A stretch of DNA of 64,000 nt from Treponema sp. (GCA_017525605.1 JAFXSM010000042.1:1-64000), one strand, 5' to 3'. Shown: positions 1 to 9,638, numbered from the stretch's first letter. Notes: generated by a model from the sequence alone, not told the origin. Translations and numbers: made by a program.

Positions 1-104
1 ATTTTGAAAAATACTTCATAATGAATCCTCCTTATGATAGAAAAAAAATGGCGTTACTTAATGAAATAGTATCGTCACTCAATGTGAGTTTATCATCACT
101 TTAA
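1..104 (+). CDS. C-terminal end of an unidentified protein (5' partial)
   Basis: The frame is open from the first bases of the window and ends at TAA 102-104, giving about 34 residues. An internal ATG lies at 21, but the open upstream frame suggests this is the tail of a longer gene. The tail contains Asn-Pro-Pro-Tyr, the catalytic motif of amino-methylating DNA methyltransferases. So short a match, followed by a stop only 25 residues later, could be chance. An XRE regulator follows 40 bases downstream. I do not recognise the protein. Confidence 0.35.
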   Translation, partial: FEKYFIMNPPYDRKKMALLNEIVSSLNVSLSSL

Positions 105-139
105 GAATATATCAAGATTAACTTTAAGTGATATTCTTA
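98..139. promoter_or_regulatory. Palindromic operator candidate before the XRE gene
   Basis: TAAGAATAT at 102-110 is the perfect inverted complement of ATATTCTTA at 131-139, and ACTTTAAG occurs as a direct repeat at 98-105 and 121-128. The palindrome ends 5 bases before the ATG at 145. This fits autoregulation by the XRE protein, as in restriction-modification controller genes, but binding is inferred. Confidence 0.5.
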
Positions 140-144
140 TATTT

Positions 145-480
145 ATGGCAGGGATTCATCAAATCTTAGGCGAAAATATCAAGATTCTCAGAAAAGAACA
201 TGAATGGTCAAGGAATTTTTTGGCGGACAAACTTGATATTTCGGTCTCATTTTTAACCATGGTGGAACTAGGACAAAGAGGAGTCTCACTGGCACTTGTT
301 GAAGATATTGCCAGCGTTTTTAGAGTCCCGATTCCTTATTTATTTACTGAGAAAACTATAAACAAAAATGATGAAAGAATTAAACCAGAACAAATGAAAG
401 CCCTTGAGTCAGAATTGAAGAATTGCATAAACGAACGAATCACGGAATTTTTTGAAACTAAATGGAAAGAAAATTCTTGA
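145..480 (+). CDS. XRE-family helix-turn-helix regulator
   Basis: A 111-residue protein with one Cro/C1-type helix-turn-helix over about residues 10-65. The start ENIKILRKEH, the recognition region with LDISVSFLTMVELGQRG and the following VEDIASVFRVPIPYLF are typical of the family. The remaining 40 residues are charged and probably helical. No Shine-Dalgarno sequence precedes the ATG; the leader is AT-rich and carries a palindrome that could be its own operator. Leaderless translation and autoregulation are features of controller proteins of restriction-modification and toxin systems, but no partner gene is identifiable here. The target is unknown. Confidence 0.8.
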   Translation: MAGIHQILGENIKILRKEHEWSRNFLADKLDISVSFLTMVELGQRGVSLALVEDIASVFRVPIPYLFTEKTINKNDERIKPEQMKALESELKNCINERITEFFETKWKENS

Positions 481-710
481 TAAAATCTTCCCCGCTCAGA
501 GGAGAAAATAATAAACCACAGATTACACAGATGTCACAGATTATAAATTTGGTATGAAAAAAAACTTGCATACTAAAAATGAAGTGCACACCGCATTTTC
601 AAAGCAGTGTGCACGTTGGGACCACGTTGCCGCTTCAACTTTCAGTTCGTCCACCATGTTGGAGCATCCGACACAGAATACCGTGAACGCTTGCTTCCAC
701 TAAGCAACGA
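481..710. other. Intergenic region with dispersed-repeat fragment and palindrome
   Basis: No gene is visible. Around 516-543 lies a periodic stretch of ACAGAT-type units (ACCACAGATTACACAGAT, then a similar unit), resembling short dispersed repeats seen in other genomes. GTGCACAC at 584-591 pairs with GTGTGCAC at 607-614 across a 15-base loop. It could be a weak terminator for the leftward addA gene, although there is no T-run on that side. Confidence 0.4.
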
Positions 711-3700
711 CTAGGACACATTCACCTCTAGCAACCGCCCAGACCTCAAGTAATACAGCACGCACCTGATTTTTTCTATCGGCGTTCCTGTCATTTCGGA
801 GATGGCGAGTCTGTAGCACGCAAGCTGGTCAGTGTAACGCTCGGGAACTTGGTGGCGGTCGGTTTTGTAATCGACAATCGTGTATCTGTAAGGCGAATCC
901 GGCTCGGCGTGAGCGAAAACAAGGTCGATTGAGCCGGTTGCGATTTCCTTGCGGCCGATTTTTTCGAGCGACAAGCGGAACTGGTATTCCGTTTTCTTCC
1001 AGTCGGACGCGCAGATTTCAGAAAAAAGCTTCGTCTTTGAAAAATCGTCCGTCATCTTTTTGCAGATTTGCTCAAGCTCGATTTTGTTTCTTTCGTATGA
1101 GTCGATTTCGGAATCAGCAGGAAGAGGCGAATCCACATCAAGACCAATCAGGAGTTTTTCCGGGATTTTCAGGTTCATCTCGCGGTTCTCTTTCACGGAA
1201 TTGATTTTTTCTTCGAGCGCAAGGTGGGCTACAGTTCCGAACGAGTCGTAGCCGAATCTTGGGCGCGGAAGTTTCACAGGCTGCTGCTCGTCCGGGTGTT
1301 CCGCGTTCCATTTTTCGTACCACTCGATGATTTTCTCGCGGCCAGGAATCGTCCTTTCAACAAGAGCGTCGATTTCCGGCATCGGAACGGCAGAAGAATC
1401 AGCTTCCGAATATCCGATTCTCTTTTCGAGCGAGCTAGGATTCAGATAAACAGGCTCCACAAAATCTTTTTCGATTACGGTTGCAGAGCCGAATGATTTT
1501 GCAGCGCATTTTGCAAAACGGATTTTTGATTCCGCATCGTTCCTGAAATTTTCCATAGCAGATTTCGATTCCGCATTTTTTTCTTCTTTTGTATTCGCAT
1601 CCTCGTCGTATGAAAATTTGTTCGAGAATTCTTCATAATCGAACGGAGAATCAGCGGCTGCGTGTCGGACGAATCCGTCTTTTTCAGAATCGAGTTCAGT
1701 GTAACGCTCAAGCACGTTTTCGAAAGTCGCAAAAATCGATGTCGGAAGAATCGGAATAACGTCCTTGCAAAGTTCGCCCTTGTAGAACCTGTCGTATTTT
1801 CCCACCACGAAAATCTCGTCGATTGCACGTGTGAACGCGACGTATGTGAGACGGCGAAGTTCCGCTGCAGCCTCGCTTTCCATGAGCCTGCTCTCGGCTT
1901 CCATAAAATAATTCGCGTTCGATTTTTTTGGGTCGAGATAGAAACTGTATTTGTCCTTCGATTTTATCTTCTTGAAAATCGAACTTGGCGGCACGGAGAG
2001 AACAGGACCGAAATTCTTCGTGAACGCAAGAGGAACTGGCCTCGAAGGAAATTCATACTCGGCGGCGCAAATGAAAACGACTTTGTACTCAAGCCCCTTG
2101 CTTTTGTGAATCGTGATGAATTTCACTCCGTCGTTCGACTCGAACGGAATGTTCAGGTTCTCGATTTTCGACACGTCCGAATTGTATTCCTCAACTGAAT
2201 CAAGGAATTCCGCAAGGCTCTGAGTGTTCTCCTCGGATTTTCGAGCAAGCTCAAAGAGAATGTCATAAAGACTTGCAAACATCTGAACATCGCAGTTCCA
2301 TAGCGTCTCGTACCTGTAGCCGAATTCGTACCAGAGTTTCGAGATTATCTTCGATATTTTCTCGGTTCGAAGCATTTCTTTTATCAAATCGAATCTTTCT
2401 TTTGCGGTCTTGATGTTTCCGAACGCAACGCTGTTTTCGCCGAAAACTTCCGCCGCAATTTCCAGAGATTTTTCGTCGAACGGATAGATTTTTCCTTCGA
2501 GCGAAGCGTCGTCCTTGCAGATTCGTATTTCAGAAAGGAAACGCTCCATTTCTTCCCGCGAAAGATTGACGAACGGGGAGCGAAGAAGAACAGAGTACGA
2601 ATTCATGTCGTCGGGATAAACGCAGACTTTGAGGAACGAGATTATGTCGTTTATCGGGCCGTCGGAGAAAAATCCCTTGTACACTTCGGTTGAATACGGA
2701 ATCCGCGCTTTCAAAAATTCGCTTTCAAGGTCGCCGATAACGGAAGAAGCCATGAACAGAACCGCAATGTCGCTGTATTTGTAGCCCGACTTCACGAGGG
2801 ATTTTATCTTATGCGCAATGTAGGACGCTTCGAACGCAGTTCCCGAATCTTCCGAATCGTTTTCGGTCTCCTCAGTTTTTCTGAAGAACGCAACGTGCGC
2901 ACGTTTTTTCCCTTCAGTTTCTTCTTTTTGAGAATTCCATTCGACTTTCAGATATTCAGCTTCGTATTCGGGGATTTCAGTCTCGTCTTCTTTCTTCATC
3001 AGAACTGATTTTTCCCCCTTCTCGTTCTTTCCTCCGAAAATCACATTGAACGCGTCCACAAGATTCGGCATCGAGCGGAAATTCGTCTCCAAATAAATGT
3101 AATTCCGCCCGTCAGAAAAATTCTCGCCGCGAAGATGCTTCTGCAGATTCCTGAAAACGCAAACATCCGCGCCACGGAATCTGTAAATTCCCTGCTTCTC
3201 GTCGCCGACAAAAAAAAGCTTGTTTTTTGAAAGCCGCTTCTGAATGTAGTCGTCGGAATCCGGGTCGAAATTCGGCACGATGTATTTTCCGTCGGAACCG
3301 AATCTTTCTTTTTCGTCGGAGAGCATAAAAAGCGCGTCGCACTGCAATGCGTTGTTGTCCTGGAATTCGTCAATCATTATCTTGTCGAACCGCTGCTGCT
3401 CGATGTGGCGGATTTCCGCACGGTTTTTGAGAATGTCGAGCGCAAGCTCCGAAATGTCCCTGAATGTCAAAAGCCCAGACGAGCGTTTCGCTTCCTGCAC
3501 TTCCGAGTTGAACAAGTCCAGAAGCCGCATCGTCTCTTTTATCGTGTCGAAATTCAAAAGCCACTCGGAAACGTAGATGAGGCAGTTCACCGACTCGTAG
3601 ATTTCGTCAAAATACGGCAAGATTTCCGCAACGTCCTTGCCTCTCGGCTTTGTCATCTGCGTCCAGTTTCCGAGGTATGCCATATATTTTTCGACGCACG

Positions 3701-4496
3701 ATTTCACATTCTCAAAGTCACTCTCGACAGTCTCGCGGAATGTTTTTGAAAGCACTCCGCTCGAAAGAGGATTCTGCACAACAGGAATTTCAGAAATGCG
3801 CTTGATTTCCGCGATTGTCTTCGTTTTTCCGACAGGCAGGTTCAAACTTATTTTTCCGATTGCCGAGTCCGCTTTGTCTGCGCATGAATTCCACGTTTTT
3901 TCGATTTCAGAAAGCTGATTATCAAATGCCTTTTCAAAAATCGAAGATGAAATCACGGACGAATTTTTGATAATCGGCAGCGCGAAAATTCCGCTTGCGA
4001 TGTCGGCGAATTTGTACAGTCTCGTCAAAGCGCGAACCGCCTTGTTTTCCGCGTGGGCAAGGACGAACTGCAACGCCTTAACGCCGACAAGAGAATTGAT
4101 TTGCTCCTCATCGATTTTGAACGACGGGGAGATTCCGTAAAAGTGCGCGCCAGACCTGACGATTTCAGAAAAATAGCTGTCGAGCGTCTGAATGTGCGCC
4201 TTGTCGAAAGTTTCGAGTGCCTCTTTCGCGTTCGCCCTTTCCTTTTCGCTTTCCGCATTCACAGAATCTTCCGACAATTGCCTGAAAATTCGGCTTTTCA
4301 TTTCCACTGCGGCCTTGTTCATGAAAGTGAGCGTCAGGATTCTGTCAACTTTCGCATCCCCCGACTCAACCAAATCCGCAAAACGGATTGAAAGGACTTT
4401 TGTTTTTCCAGAGCCCGCACCCGCACTTACGACAACGTTTCCTCTCTCCTCGACCGCACGACGCTGATTTTCAGTCAATGTTGATTTATCTGCCAT
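711..4496 (-). CDS. addA: ATP-dependent helicase-nuclease subunit A (AddA)
   Basis: A 1261-residue UvrD/RecB superfamily 1A helicase with a C-terminal RecB-type nuclease. It loads onto double-strand breaks with AddB, unwinds and degrades DNA to a recombination hotspot and prepares ends for RecA. Visible motifs are Walker A GAGSGKT (residues 25-31), motif II DEFQD (376-380), motif III VGDEKQGIYRFRG, motif IV NFRS, motif V TIHKSKGLEY and motif VI YVAFTRA. The nuclease has GSIDLV and, about 20 residues later, VDYKTD (near 1210). Length matches AddA. A GGGAG site lies 8 bases before the ATG, inside the end of addB. Only 3 bases separate the two genes, so they form one operon. Confidence 0.93.
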   Translation of the reverse strand: MADKSTLTENQRRAVEERGNVVVSAGAGSGKTKVLSIRFADLVESGDAKVDRILTLTFMNKAAVEMKSRIFRQLSEDSVNAESEKERANAKEALETFDKAHIQTLDSYFSEIVRSGAHFYGISPSFKIDEEQINSLVGVKALQFVLAHAENKAVRALTRLYKFADIASGIFALPIIKNSSVISSSIFEKAFDNQLSEIEKTWNSCADKADSAIGKISLNLPVGKTKTIAEIKRISEIPVVQNPLSSGVLSKTFRETVESDFENVKSCVEKYMAYLGNWTQMTKPRGKDVAEILPYFDEIYESVNCLIYVSEWLLNFDTIKETMRLLDLFNSEVQEAKRSSGLLTFRDISELALDILKNRAEIRHIEQQRFDKIMIDEFQDNNALQCDALFMLSDEKERFGSDGKYIVPNFDPDSDDYIQKRLSKNKLFFVGDEKQGIYRFRGADVCVFRNLQKHLRGENFSDGRNYIYLETNFRSMPNLVDAFNVIFGGKNEKGEKSVLMKKEDETEIPEYEAEYLKVEWNSQKEETEGKKRAHVAFFRKTEETENDSEDSGTAFEASYIAHKIKSLVKSGYKYSDIAVLFMASSVIGDLESEFLKARIPYSTEVYKGFFSDGPINDIISFLKVCVYPDDMNSYSVLLRSPFVNLSREEMERFLSEIRICKDDASLEGKIYPFDEKSLEIAAEVFGENSVAFGNIKTAKERFDLIKEMLRTEKISKIISKLWYEFGYRYETLWNCDVQMFASLYDILFELARKSEENTQSLAEFLDSVEEYNSDVSKIENLNIPFESNDGVKFITIHKSKGLEYKVVFICAAEYEFPSRPVPLAFTKNFGPVLSVPPSSIFKKIKSKDKYSFYLDPKKSNANYFMEAESRLMESEAAAELRRLTYVAFTRAIDEIFVVGKYDRFYKGELCKDVIPILPTSIFATFENVLERYTELDSEKDGFVRHAAADSPFDYEEFSNKFSYDEDANTKEEKNAESKSAMENFRNDAESKIRFAKCAAKSFGSATVIEKDFVEPVYLNPSSLEKRIGYSEADSSAVPMPEIDALVERTIPGREKIIEWYEKWNAEHPDEQQPVKLPRPRFGYDSFGTVAHLALEEKINSVKENREMNLKIPEKLLIGLDVDSPLPADSEIDSYERNKIELEQICKKMTDDFSKTKLFSEICASDWKKTEYQFRLSLEKIGRKEIATGSIDLVFAHAEPDSPYRYTIVDYKTDRHQVPERYTDQLACYRLAISEMTGTPIEKIRCVLYYLRSGRLLEVNVS

Positions 4497-4499
4497 TTC

Positions 4500-7400
4500 T
4501 TATTCTCCCGCAACTGTGAAAAAACGCCTGCAAACGCTCTGATAATCCTTGCAGCTCATTGCGCCGCCCTTTGCAGTGCACAAGCTCTTTTTCTGGATTT
4601 TCTCGTCAATCGAAAAGTCCAGATTCTGAATGCGAAGGACGAAATCTTCTATTAATTCGTCGCATTTCCTGCAAGTTTTGTCGAATTCGTCCAAATCAAG
4701 AAATGCGTTCTCGACTTTCGTTTTTCCGTTCACCGTGCAATTTTTTATCGAAAAGAAAAAATAATTCGCAGGCTCAATGTTTTCCCCGTTCGCGTATTTC
4801 TCGCCCTCGAAAAAAATCTTCCTGTAAATCGGCATCTGAAAATCCGGAAGCTCGTTCGGTTTTTCCTCGTCGAACAAAATCGTGTTCGGGATTCCGCCAG
4901 TTTTGAAGTCGATTATGAAAAATTTCGTTTCCTCGTCGTCCACGCTCTCGCTTTTCAGAACGCAGTCGATTCTTCCGTCGAAATAATATTTTTTCGGCGT
5001 TCCGTCATCGTTTTTCGGGTGCGCCGTGTACTGCTCCTCAAGCCTGTAAACTTTCATGCCAGAAAAGAATTTCGAGAACGCAACGACGCTCGGAAGGATT
5101 TTCACGAAAAGCTCGTCCTTCTGCGAAAGGATTATCTTTTTCGTCATCTCGCTCAGCGTCTCGCCGAATTCTTCTTCGTCGTCGCTTGGCTCCACAAACC
5201 GCCCGTTCGCTTTTTCGATGCTTTCAGAAAGAATCGCTTTGAAATCCGGCAAAAGCTCCCCGTAGCCAGTTATTTCTTTGTTCTCGTCGAGAACTTTTTC
5301 GAGCGTGTCGGAGAATTTCACGTCCAGATTTTTCACCGCGGTCAGATATTCCTCAAAAATCGCGTGGTTGATTCTTCCCACGACGAAATCGTTCATCAAA
5401 TCCGCTTCGTTGTTCAGCGGACGGAGAGAGAGTATTTTCTCGAAAAGCCACTGCCGCGGGCATTTGTAGAACGACTTTATGTTCGAAGGGCTGATTTTGT
5501 ATTTCTTTTTCGTTTTGTCGAAGAATTTTTTGTTGATTATGCTTCTGATTTTTGCGCCGGAAAAAACATTCAGGGAATCGCTTGCCGAATCTGTTGAATT
5601 TTCTGCCGAATTCTGATTTTCATTTCGCAATTGCATTTTCCAGGAATCGAAACCTTCTTTCTGCGTCTTCATTATTGCGGACGGAAACGAGAAATCACTA
5701 GAGACAAAGCTCAGTTTTTCCTTTGCAAACGCGTTTTTGTCGGAAAAAGGAGCGACACGTTTTTCGCCTTTCAGAAATCCGTGCGGGAATCCGTATTTTC
5801 CGAACGACTGCTCCGCCGAGGTGAAAAATGAATTTTCCGAAGCCGAAACCTGATAAAGCGAGATGAAACTTTCGCTCGGGTCGAATTCCGTGAATTTGAA
5901 GAATTTGTCGTTCGTTTCCGGGTCAATCCGCAAAATCACGTTCCGCTTTGACTCGTTCAAAAAATTCAGCTGCTTGAAAAGCGAGCCGACAGAGAGAGAA
6001 TCCTGCGTTGCGTCAACGACGACATGGACTTTGAACGGGCAAGCCGCCGCCGCCCTGTACGGAAAAATCTGCACGCCGCGCTCTTCCGTCTGGTCAAGAT
6101 ACTGCGTCTGCTCAAGGTGCGACACGAAAAAGCCGAACACGTTCGAAATGCGATATGCTGTTTTGCCGTCTTTTCGTATTCCGCTGTTTCTTTTTTCTTC
6201 CGTGCAATATTCGTTTTCAAGCTCCACAAGCGAAGTCAGCTCCGCGATACAACGGCTCAGAATCAAATCGCTCTTTTTCATCTCCTCAAATCCGTTCCTG
6301 TCGATGAAAATTCTTCTGAACGTCCTGTATGCCCTCAAAAGCCCCCTGAAACTTTTTGCGCGTACCATTCGCGTCGTTGAATTTTTCAGGTCGCCGTAAA
6401 ATTTCGAAAGCTCCGCAATTTTTTCCTCGCGTTTCTGTACGCGCTCAGGGATTTTGTCGTCGCTGATTCTGTGAACTGGATTTTTGAACGACTCTTCCCA
6501 GATGTCGATGTCGGCGTACGAACAAACGCAGTTGTTTTCTTTTCCGAACATTATGAGGCTGTCGATGAGATATTTGTTTTTCCACGGAATGTCGTCATTT
6601 AATAGAAGAGATTTCACGCTCTCGAAAGAGAAGTCCGTCCGAACACATTCCTGAATCTGAAAGAAGATTTTGCCAGCCCCGTGCTCCGAAAGCATCCGGC
6701 TGAACCTTGCAACGGCAGGGATTTCAAAAAGATTCAGCTCGCGCTCGATGTACGAACCGTAAGAATCAACATTCGGAACGCTGAGTGCCATGTCAGTCCA
6801 CGCTATTCCGTCCTCGTCGTGTTTTTTCCGCAAGAACTGCGCCACATTGTGCAGTTCCTCAACGGACGTGTCGAAATGGCACCAGGCGGTGTTTTCGATT
6901 TCGATATTTTTCGGGACATCGACGAACGAGAGTGCATCCTCTTTTTCTGCCATTCGGAGAAGGAATTCATACTGCGTCCAGTCTTCGAGAACTTGCGGAT
7001 AAACGATTACGAATTTTGTTTTTTCGTCCGTGCTGGTGAACGGCGGCTGCTCCCATGCAGGGTCGAACAAATCATTTTCGTCCAAGAAATTTTTGTATTC
7101 CTCGTAAAGCTTCTCATAGTCATCGTCCTCGTCATCATTGCACGAAAGAGAAAATTCCTTGCCGGAAAGCTCCGCTTCTTTTTTCATCTCTTCGATGACG
7201 TTCTTGTATGAATCCGTGTCGTGATAGCTTTTCCAGATTTTGAGCGATGGGAAGATTTTTGCAATCCAGACTGAGAATGACGAAGCCCCGTCAGCAAATT
7301 CGTAAGTGATGAGCGACTTGAAAATCGGCTTGTCGTTCAGGCCGCTATTTATGTTGTTTTTTTTGATTTCAGCGTTTTTTTCGATTAAATATGAGGCGAA

Positions 7401-7646
7401 GATTTTTCGCATCAGTGAAGGAACTGTCGATTTGTCTTCCTGCTTCGTCCTGATACAGTCGCCCTTGAAAACGTCCCACGCGATGAATCTTTCCATTGCG
7501 ACCGCGCTGACTCCGGTTCTGTCGCTGTTCCTGACAGTCCAGTCAGCCCAGCCTTTGCACGCGACTTCTGTCGGAAAAACGAAAACGACATTTTCGTCGC
7601 GAATATTCCGCACGATACTTTCTTCGATAGAATTTTCTTTTACCAT
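4500..7646 (-). CDS. addB: AddB-like exonuclease subunit (PD-(D/E)XK)
   Basis: A protein of about 1048 residues, first gene of the pair with addA. The N-terminal helicase-like half lacks a Walker A motif. The C-terminal third holds SFYKCPRQWLFEK, then FDGRIDCVL and FIIDFKTG, the layout of a PD-(D/E)XK nuclease. Three Cys cluster within the last 25 residues (CTAKGGAMSC and a third 7 residues on), which with the upstream Cys could bind the iron-sulfur cluster known in AddB. I take the ATG at 7646; an in-frame TTG at 7682 is possible and neither has a clear Shine-Dalgarno site. Similarity to AddB is structural rather than strong, so the symbol follows from context. Confidence 0.82.
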   Translation of the reverse strand: MVKENSIEESIVRNIRDENVVFVFPTEVACKGWADWTVRNSDRTGVSAVAMERFIAWDVFKGDCIRTKQEDKSTVPSLMRKIFASYLIEKNAEIKKNNINSGLNDKPIFKSLITYEFADGASSFSVWIAKIFPSLKIWKSYHDTDSYKNVIEEMKKEAELSGKEFSLSCNDDEDDDYEKLYEEYKNFLDENDLFDPAWEQPPFTSTDEKTKFVIVYPQVLEDWTQYEFLLRMAEKEDALSFVDVPKNIEIENTAWCHFDTSVEELHNVAQFLRKKHDEDGIAWTDMALSVPNVDSYGSYIERELNLFEIPAVARFSRMLSEHGAGKIFFQIQECVRTDFSFESVKSLLLNDDIPWKNKYLIDSLIMFGKENNCVCSYADIDIWEESFKNPVHRISDDKIPERVQKREEKIAELSKFYGDLKNSTTRMVRAKSFRGLLRAYRTFRRIFIDRNGFEEMKKSDLILSRCIAELTSLVELENEYCTEEKRNSGIRKDGKTAYRISNVFGFFVSHLEQTQYLDQTEERGVQIFPYRAAAACPFKVHVVVDATQDSLSVGSLFKQLNFLNESKRNVILRIDPETNDKFFKFTEFDPSESFISLYQVSASENSFFTSAEQSFGKYGFPHGFLKGEKRVAPFSDKNAFAKEKLSFVSSDFSFPSAIMKTQKEGFDSWKMQLRNENQNSAENSTDSASDSLNVFSGAKIRSIINKKFFDKTKKKYKISPSNIKSFYKCPRQWLFEKILSLRPLNNEADLMNDFVVGRINHAIFEEYLTAVKNLDVKFSDTLEKVLDENKEITGYGELLPDFKAILSESIEKANGRFVEPSDDEEEFGETLSEMTKKIILSQKDELFVKILPSVVAFSKFFSGMKVYRLEEQYTAHPKNDDGTPKKYYFDGRIDCVLKSESVDDEETKFFIIDFKTGGIPNTILFDEEKPNELPDFQMPIYRKIFFEGEKYANGENIEPANYFFFSIKNCTVNGKTKVENAFLDLDEFDKTCRKCDELIEDFVLRIQNLDFSIDEKIQKKSLCTAKGGAMSCKDYQSVCRRFFTVAGE

Positions 7647-7707
7647 GCGGAAGATTATTCGTTTAAATGCGCCGTTCGTCAAACCACAGCGGCAAATTGT
7701 CTGAATG

Positions 7708-7899
7708 TCGAGTTATTGCTAATTGTAGGACAAGTGAAAAAGCTGCCGGCGAGAACCAAACGACCTCCTTCGGAGTTCGCCTGTCAAATACGGCAGTACC
7801 GCTTCGCGGTGGCGGTAACATCGCTTGCGATGTTTTGTGTATTTGACAGTGGAACCTCGCCTACGCTTTTTCACTTGCACTCAGTTGTAAAAACTCGAC
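7708..7899 (+). repeat. Nested inverted-repeat element, copy A
   Basis: The outer arms are GTCGAGTT (7708-7715) and AACTCGAC (7892-7899). Inside, CAAGTGAAAAAGC (7731-7743) pairs perfectly with 7865-7877, GGCGAG with CTCGCC, and CTGTCAAATAC (7781-7791) with 7839-7849. The centre is a 22-nt hairpin core at 7792-7813 that starts GGCAGTACC and ends GGTGGC, followed by a second hairpin AACATCGC/GCGATGTT. The core is identical in copies B and C while the arms differ in sequence but still pair. It sits between the 5' end of addB and copy D. There is no coding potential. Confidence 0.9.
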
Positions 7900-7932
7900 C
7901 TTTAGCCACTTTTAGACACAATTTAAAATAAA

Positions 7933-8094
7933 GAGTGAATATCGAGTTTTTACAACCAAGTTTAAGGAAATATGCGGAATCGGGGTTCCACATTTTGAAA
8001 ACATCTGCACAAGCGAAGCGCGGAAGCCGTTTTCAAAATGTGGGTTCCCGATGGGAGCATATTTCCTTAAGCATGACTCGTAAACTCGACACTC
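7933..8094 (-). repeat. Nested inverted-repeat element, copy D (divergent core)
   Basis: The outer arms are GAGTG...TCGAGTTT (7933-7949) and AAACTCGACACTC (8082-8094). TTAAGGAAATATGC (7962-7975) pairs perfectly with 8057-8070, TCGGG with CCCGA, and CCACATTTTGAAAAC (7988-8002) with 8029-8043. The spacers between arms match copy C (CGGGGTT and GGTTCCCG), so it belongs to the same family, in the orientation of copy C. The 26-nt centre differs from the shared core but keeps a small GCG hairpin. It ends 5 bases downstream of the hisD stop codon and could act as its terminator. Confidence 0.85.
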
Positions 8095-8098
8095 AGTC

Positions 8099-9466
8099 TT
8101 ATTGGCAGAGCCTTATGCGAGCAGCCTTTGCGTGTCCTGCAAGCCCTTCCGCGTCGCCGAGATTTCCTGCGGCAGTTGCTGATGCGATTGCGCCCTTCGA
8201 CCCCGGAATCGTCCTAAGGGTCGTCACGGTTTTGAGGAAAACTCGGACGCTGAGCCCGCCCGTGAACCTTGCGCTTCCCGATGTCGGCAACGTGTGGTTG
8301 AGTCCCGCCGCGTAGTCGCCGAAAACTTCCGCGCTTGAGTGACCGATGAAAAGCGAGCCGTAATTGTGGCAGAGTTCCGCGATTCGCTCCCGTTCGCTTC
8401 CGTCTTCCATTGCAAGCTCCAGGTGCTCCGGTGCTTTCCTGTTCGCAGCAGCTGCCGCCTCATCAAGATTGTCGCAGACGATGATTCTTCCGCAGTTGTT
8501 CACGGATTGCTCTGCAGTCGCACGCGTTTCAAGGACTGCAAGCTGTTTCTCGATTTCTTCAGCGACTTTCTTGGCAAGCTCCGGCGAATCCGTCGCCATG
8601 ACTGGCTGAGCCACGACATCGTGCTCCGCCTGCGCAAGAAGGTCTGCCGCGACCCAAGCAGGATTTGCGCTTTTGTCCGCAATGATGAACACTTCAGTAG
8701 GGCCTGCAACCATATCGATTCCGACTGTTCCGTAGACGAGTTTTTTCGCCTCCGCAACGAATTTGTTTCCAGGTCCCACGATTACGTCCGTCCTCGGCAC
8801 TGACTGCGTTCCGAATGCGAGCGCGCCGATTGCCTGACTTCCGCCGCACGCAAACGCCTTCGTGACTCCGCAAATGTAAGCCGCCGCCATGATATTCTCG
8901 TCCGCATACGGTTTTCCGCCGACGAACGGTTTTCCCGAAACGCCGCTGCCTTCTTTCAAAGCTTTTTCTTTGTCGTCAGGGTGAACTCGAGGAGGCGTGC
9001 AGAGAATCACTTCTTTTACGCCAGCCGCAACTGCCGGTGTGACAGTCATCACAACTGTGGAGACGAGCGGGAAACGGCCTGCAGGAACGTAAACTCCGGC
9101 ACGGTCAACTGCAATGTTTTTCTGTCCGGTGAAGATTCCAGGCTCAAGCTCAATTTCAAAATTGTCAAAAGACTCAGCTTGTTTTTTTGCAAAGCGGAGA
9201 GCCAAATCGTGGCTGTAGCAAATCGCATCGTAGAGTTTCGGATTTTCCCTCTTCATTTTTTCTGCGGCATTTTTCAGTTCGCAAGCAGGAATCTCAAGCG
9301 AAGAAGGAGAAGACACATCGAATTTCGAGCCGTACTCGAAAAGCGCATCATCCCCGCGTTTTTTCACGTCGGAAAGAACGTCCTTCACAACATCGATTGA
9401 GCCGCCGAAATCACGTCCGTCAAAAAACGAATCCTCAACATCGCAATACTTTTGAATCTTTATCAT
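8099..9466 (-). CDS. hisD: Histidinol dehydrogenase
   Basis: Catalyses the last two NAD-dependent oxidations of histidine synthesis, histidinol to histidine, with a catalytic zinc. The 455-residue protein carries the family signatures GPGNKFVAEAKKLVYG, AGPTEVFIIADKSANP, AQAEHDVVAQP and KAPEHLEL, the last holding the metal and catalytic neighbourhood. The ATG at 9466 is chosen because GAGGG lies 7 bases upstream; an in-frame upstream start would add an unrelated tail. The gene stands alone, 5.5 kb from the HisA-HisI-HisE fusion on the same strand, so the pathway is scattered. Structured repeat D abuts its 3' end. Confidence 0.97.
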   Translation of the reverse strand: MIKIQKYCDVEDSFFDGRDFGGSIDVVKDVLSDVKKRGDDALFEYGSKFDVSSPSSLEIPACELKNAAEKMKRENPKLYDAICYSHDLALRFAKKQAESFDNFEIELEPGIFTGQKNIAVDRAGVYVPAGRFPLVSTVVMTVTPAVAAGVKEVILCTPPRVHPDDKEKALKEGSGVSGKPFVGGKPYADENIMAAAYICGVTKAFACGGSQAIGALAFGTQSVPRTDVIVGPGNKFVAEAKKLVYGTVGIDMVAGPTEVFIIADKSANPAWVAADLLAQAEHDVVAQPVMATDSPELAKKVAEEIEKQLAVLETRATAEQSVNNCGRIIVCDNLDEAAAAANRKAPEHLELAMEDGSERERIAELCHNYGSLFIGHSSAEVFGDYAAGLNHTLPTSGSARFTGGLSVRVFLKTVTTLRTIPGSKGAIASATAAGNLGDAEGLAGHAKAARIRLCQ

Positions 9467-9638
9467 ACAACCCTCTTTTGAAATTTGGCTTTTTCGGATT
9501 TTTTTGAAAAATCTATTCAAACTATCATAAATCGCCATCTCTTTCATCAATTCAGAAAACGCGTTTTTTTCTATTCAATATTCGGAATCTGATACATAAT
9601 GAAAAAAACAGACAATCAAAAAACACAAGGAGATTCAA

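Noticed and set aside
584..614. GTGCACAC inverted repeat as an insertion-sequence end
   Set aside because: There is no second copy and no transposase frame nearby; it may be an operator or weak terminator.
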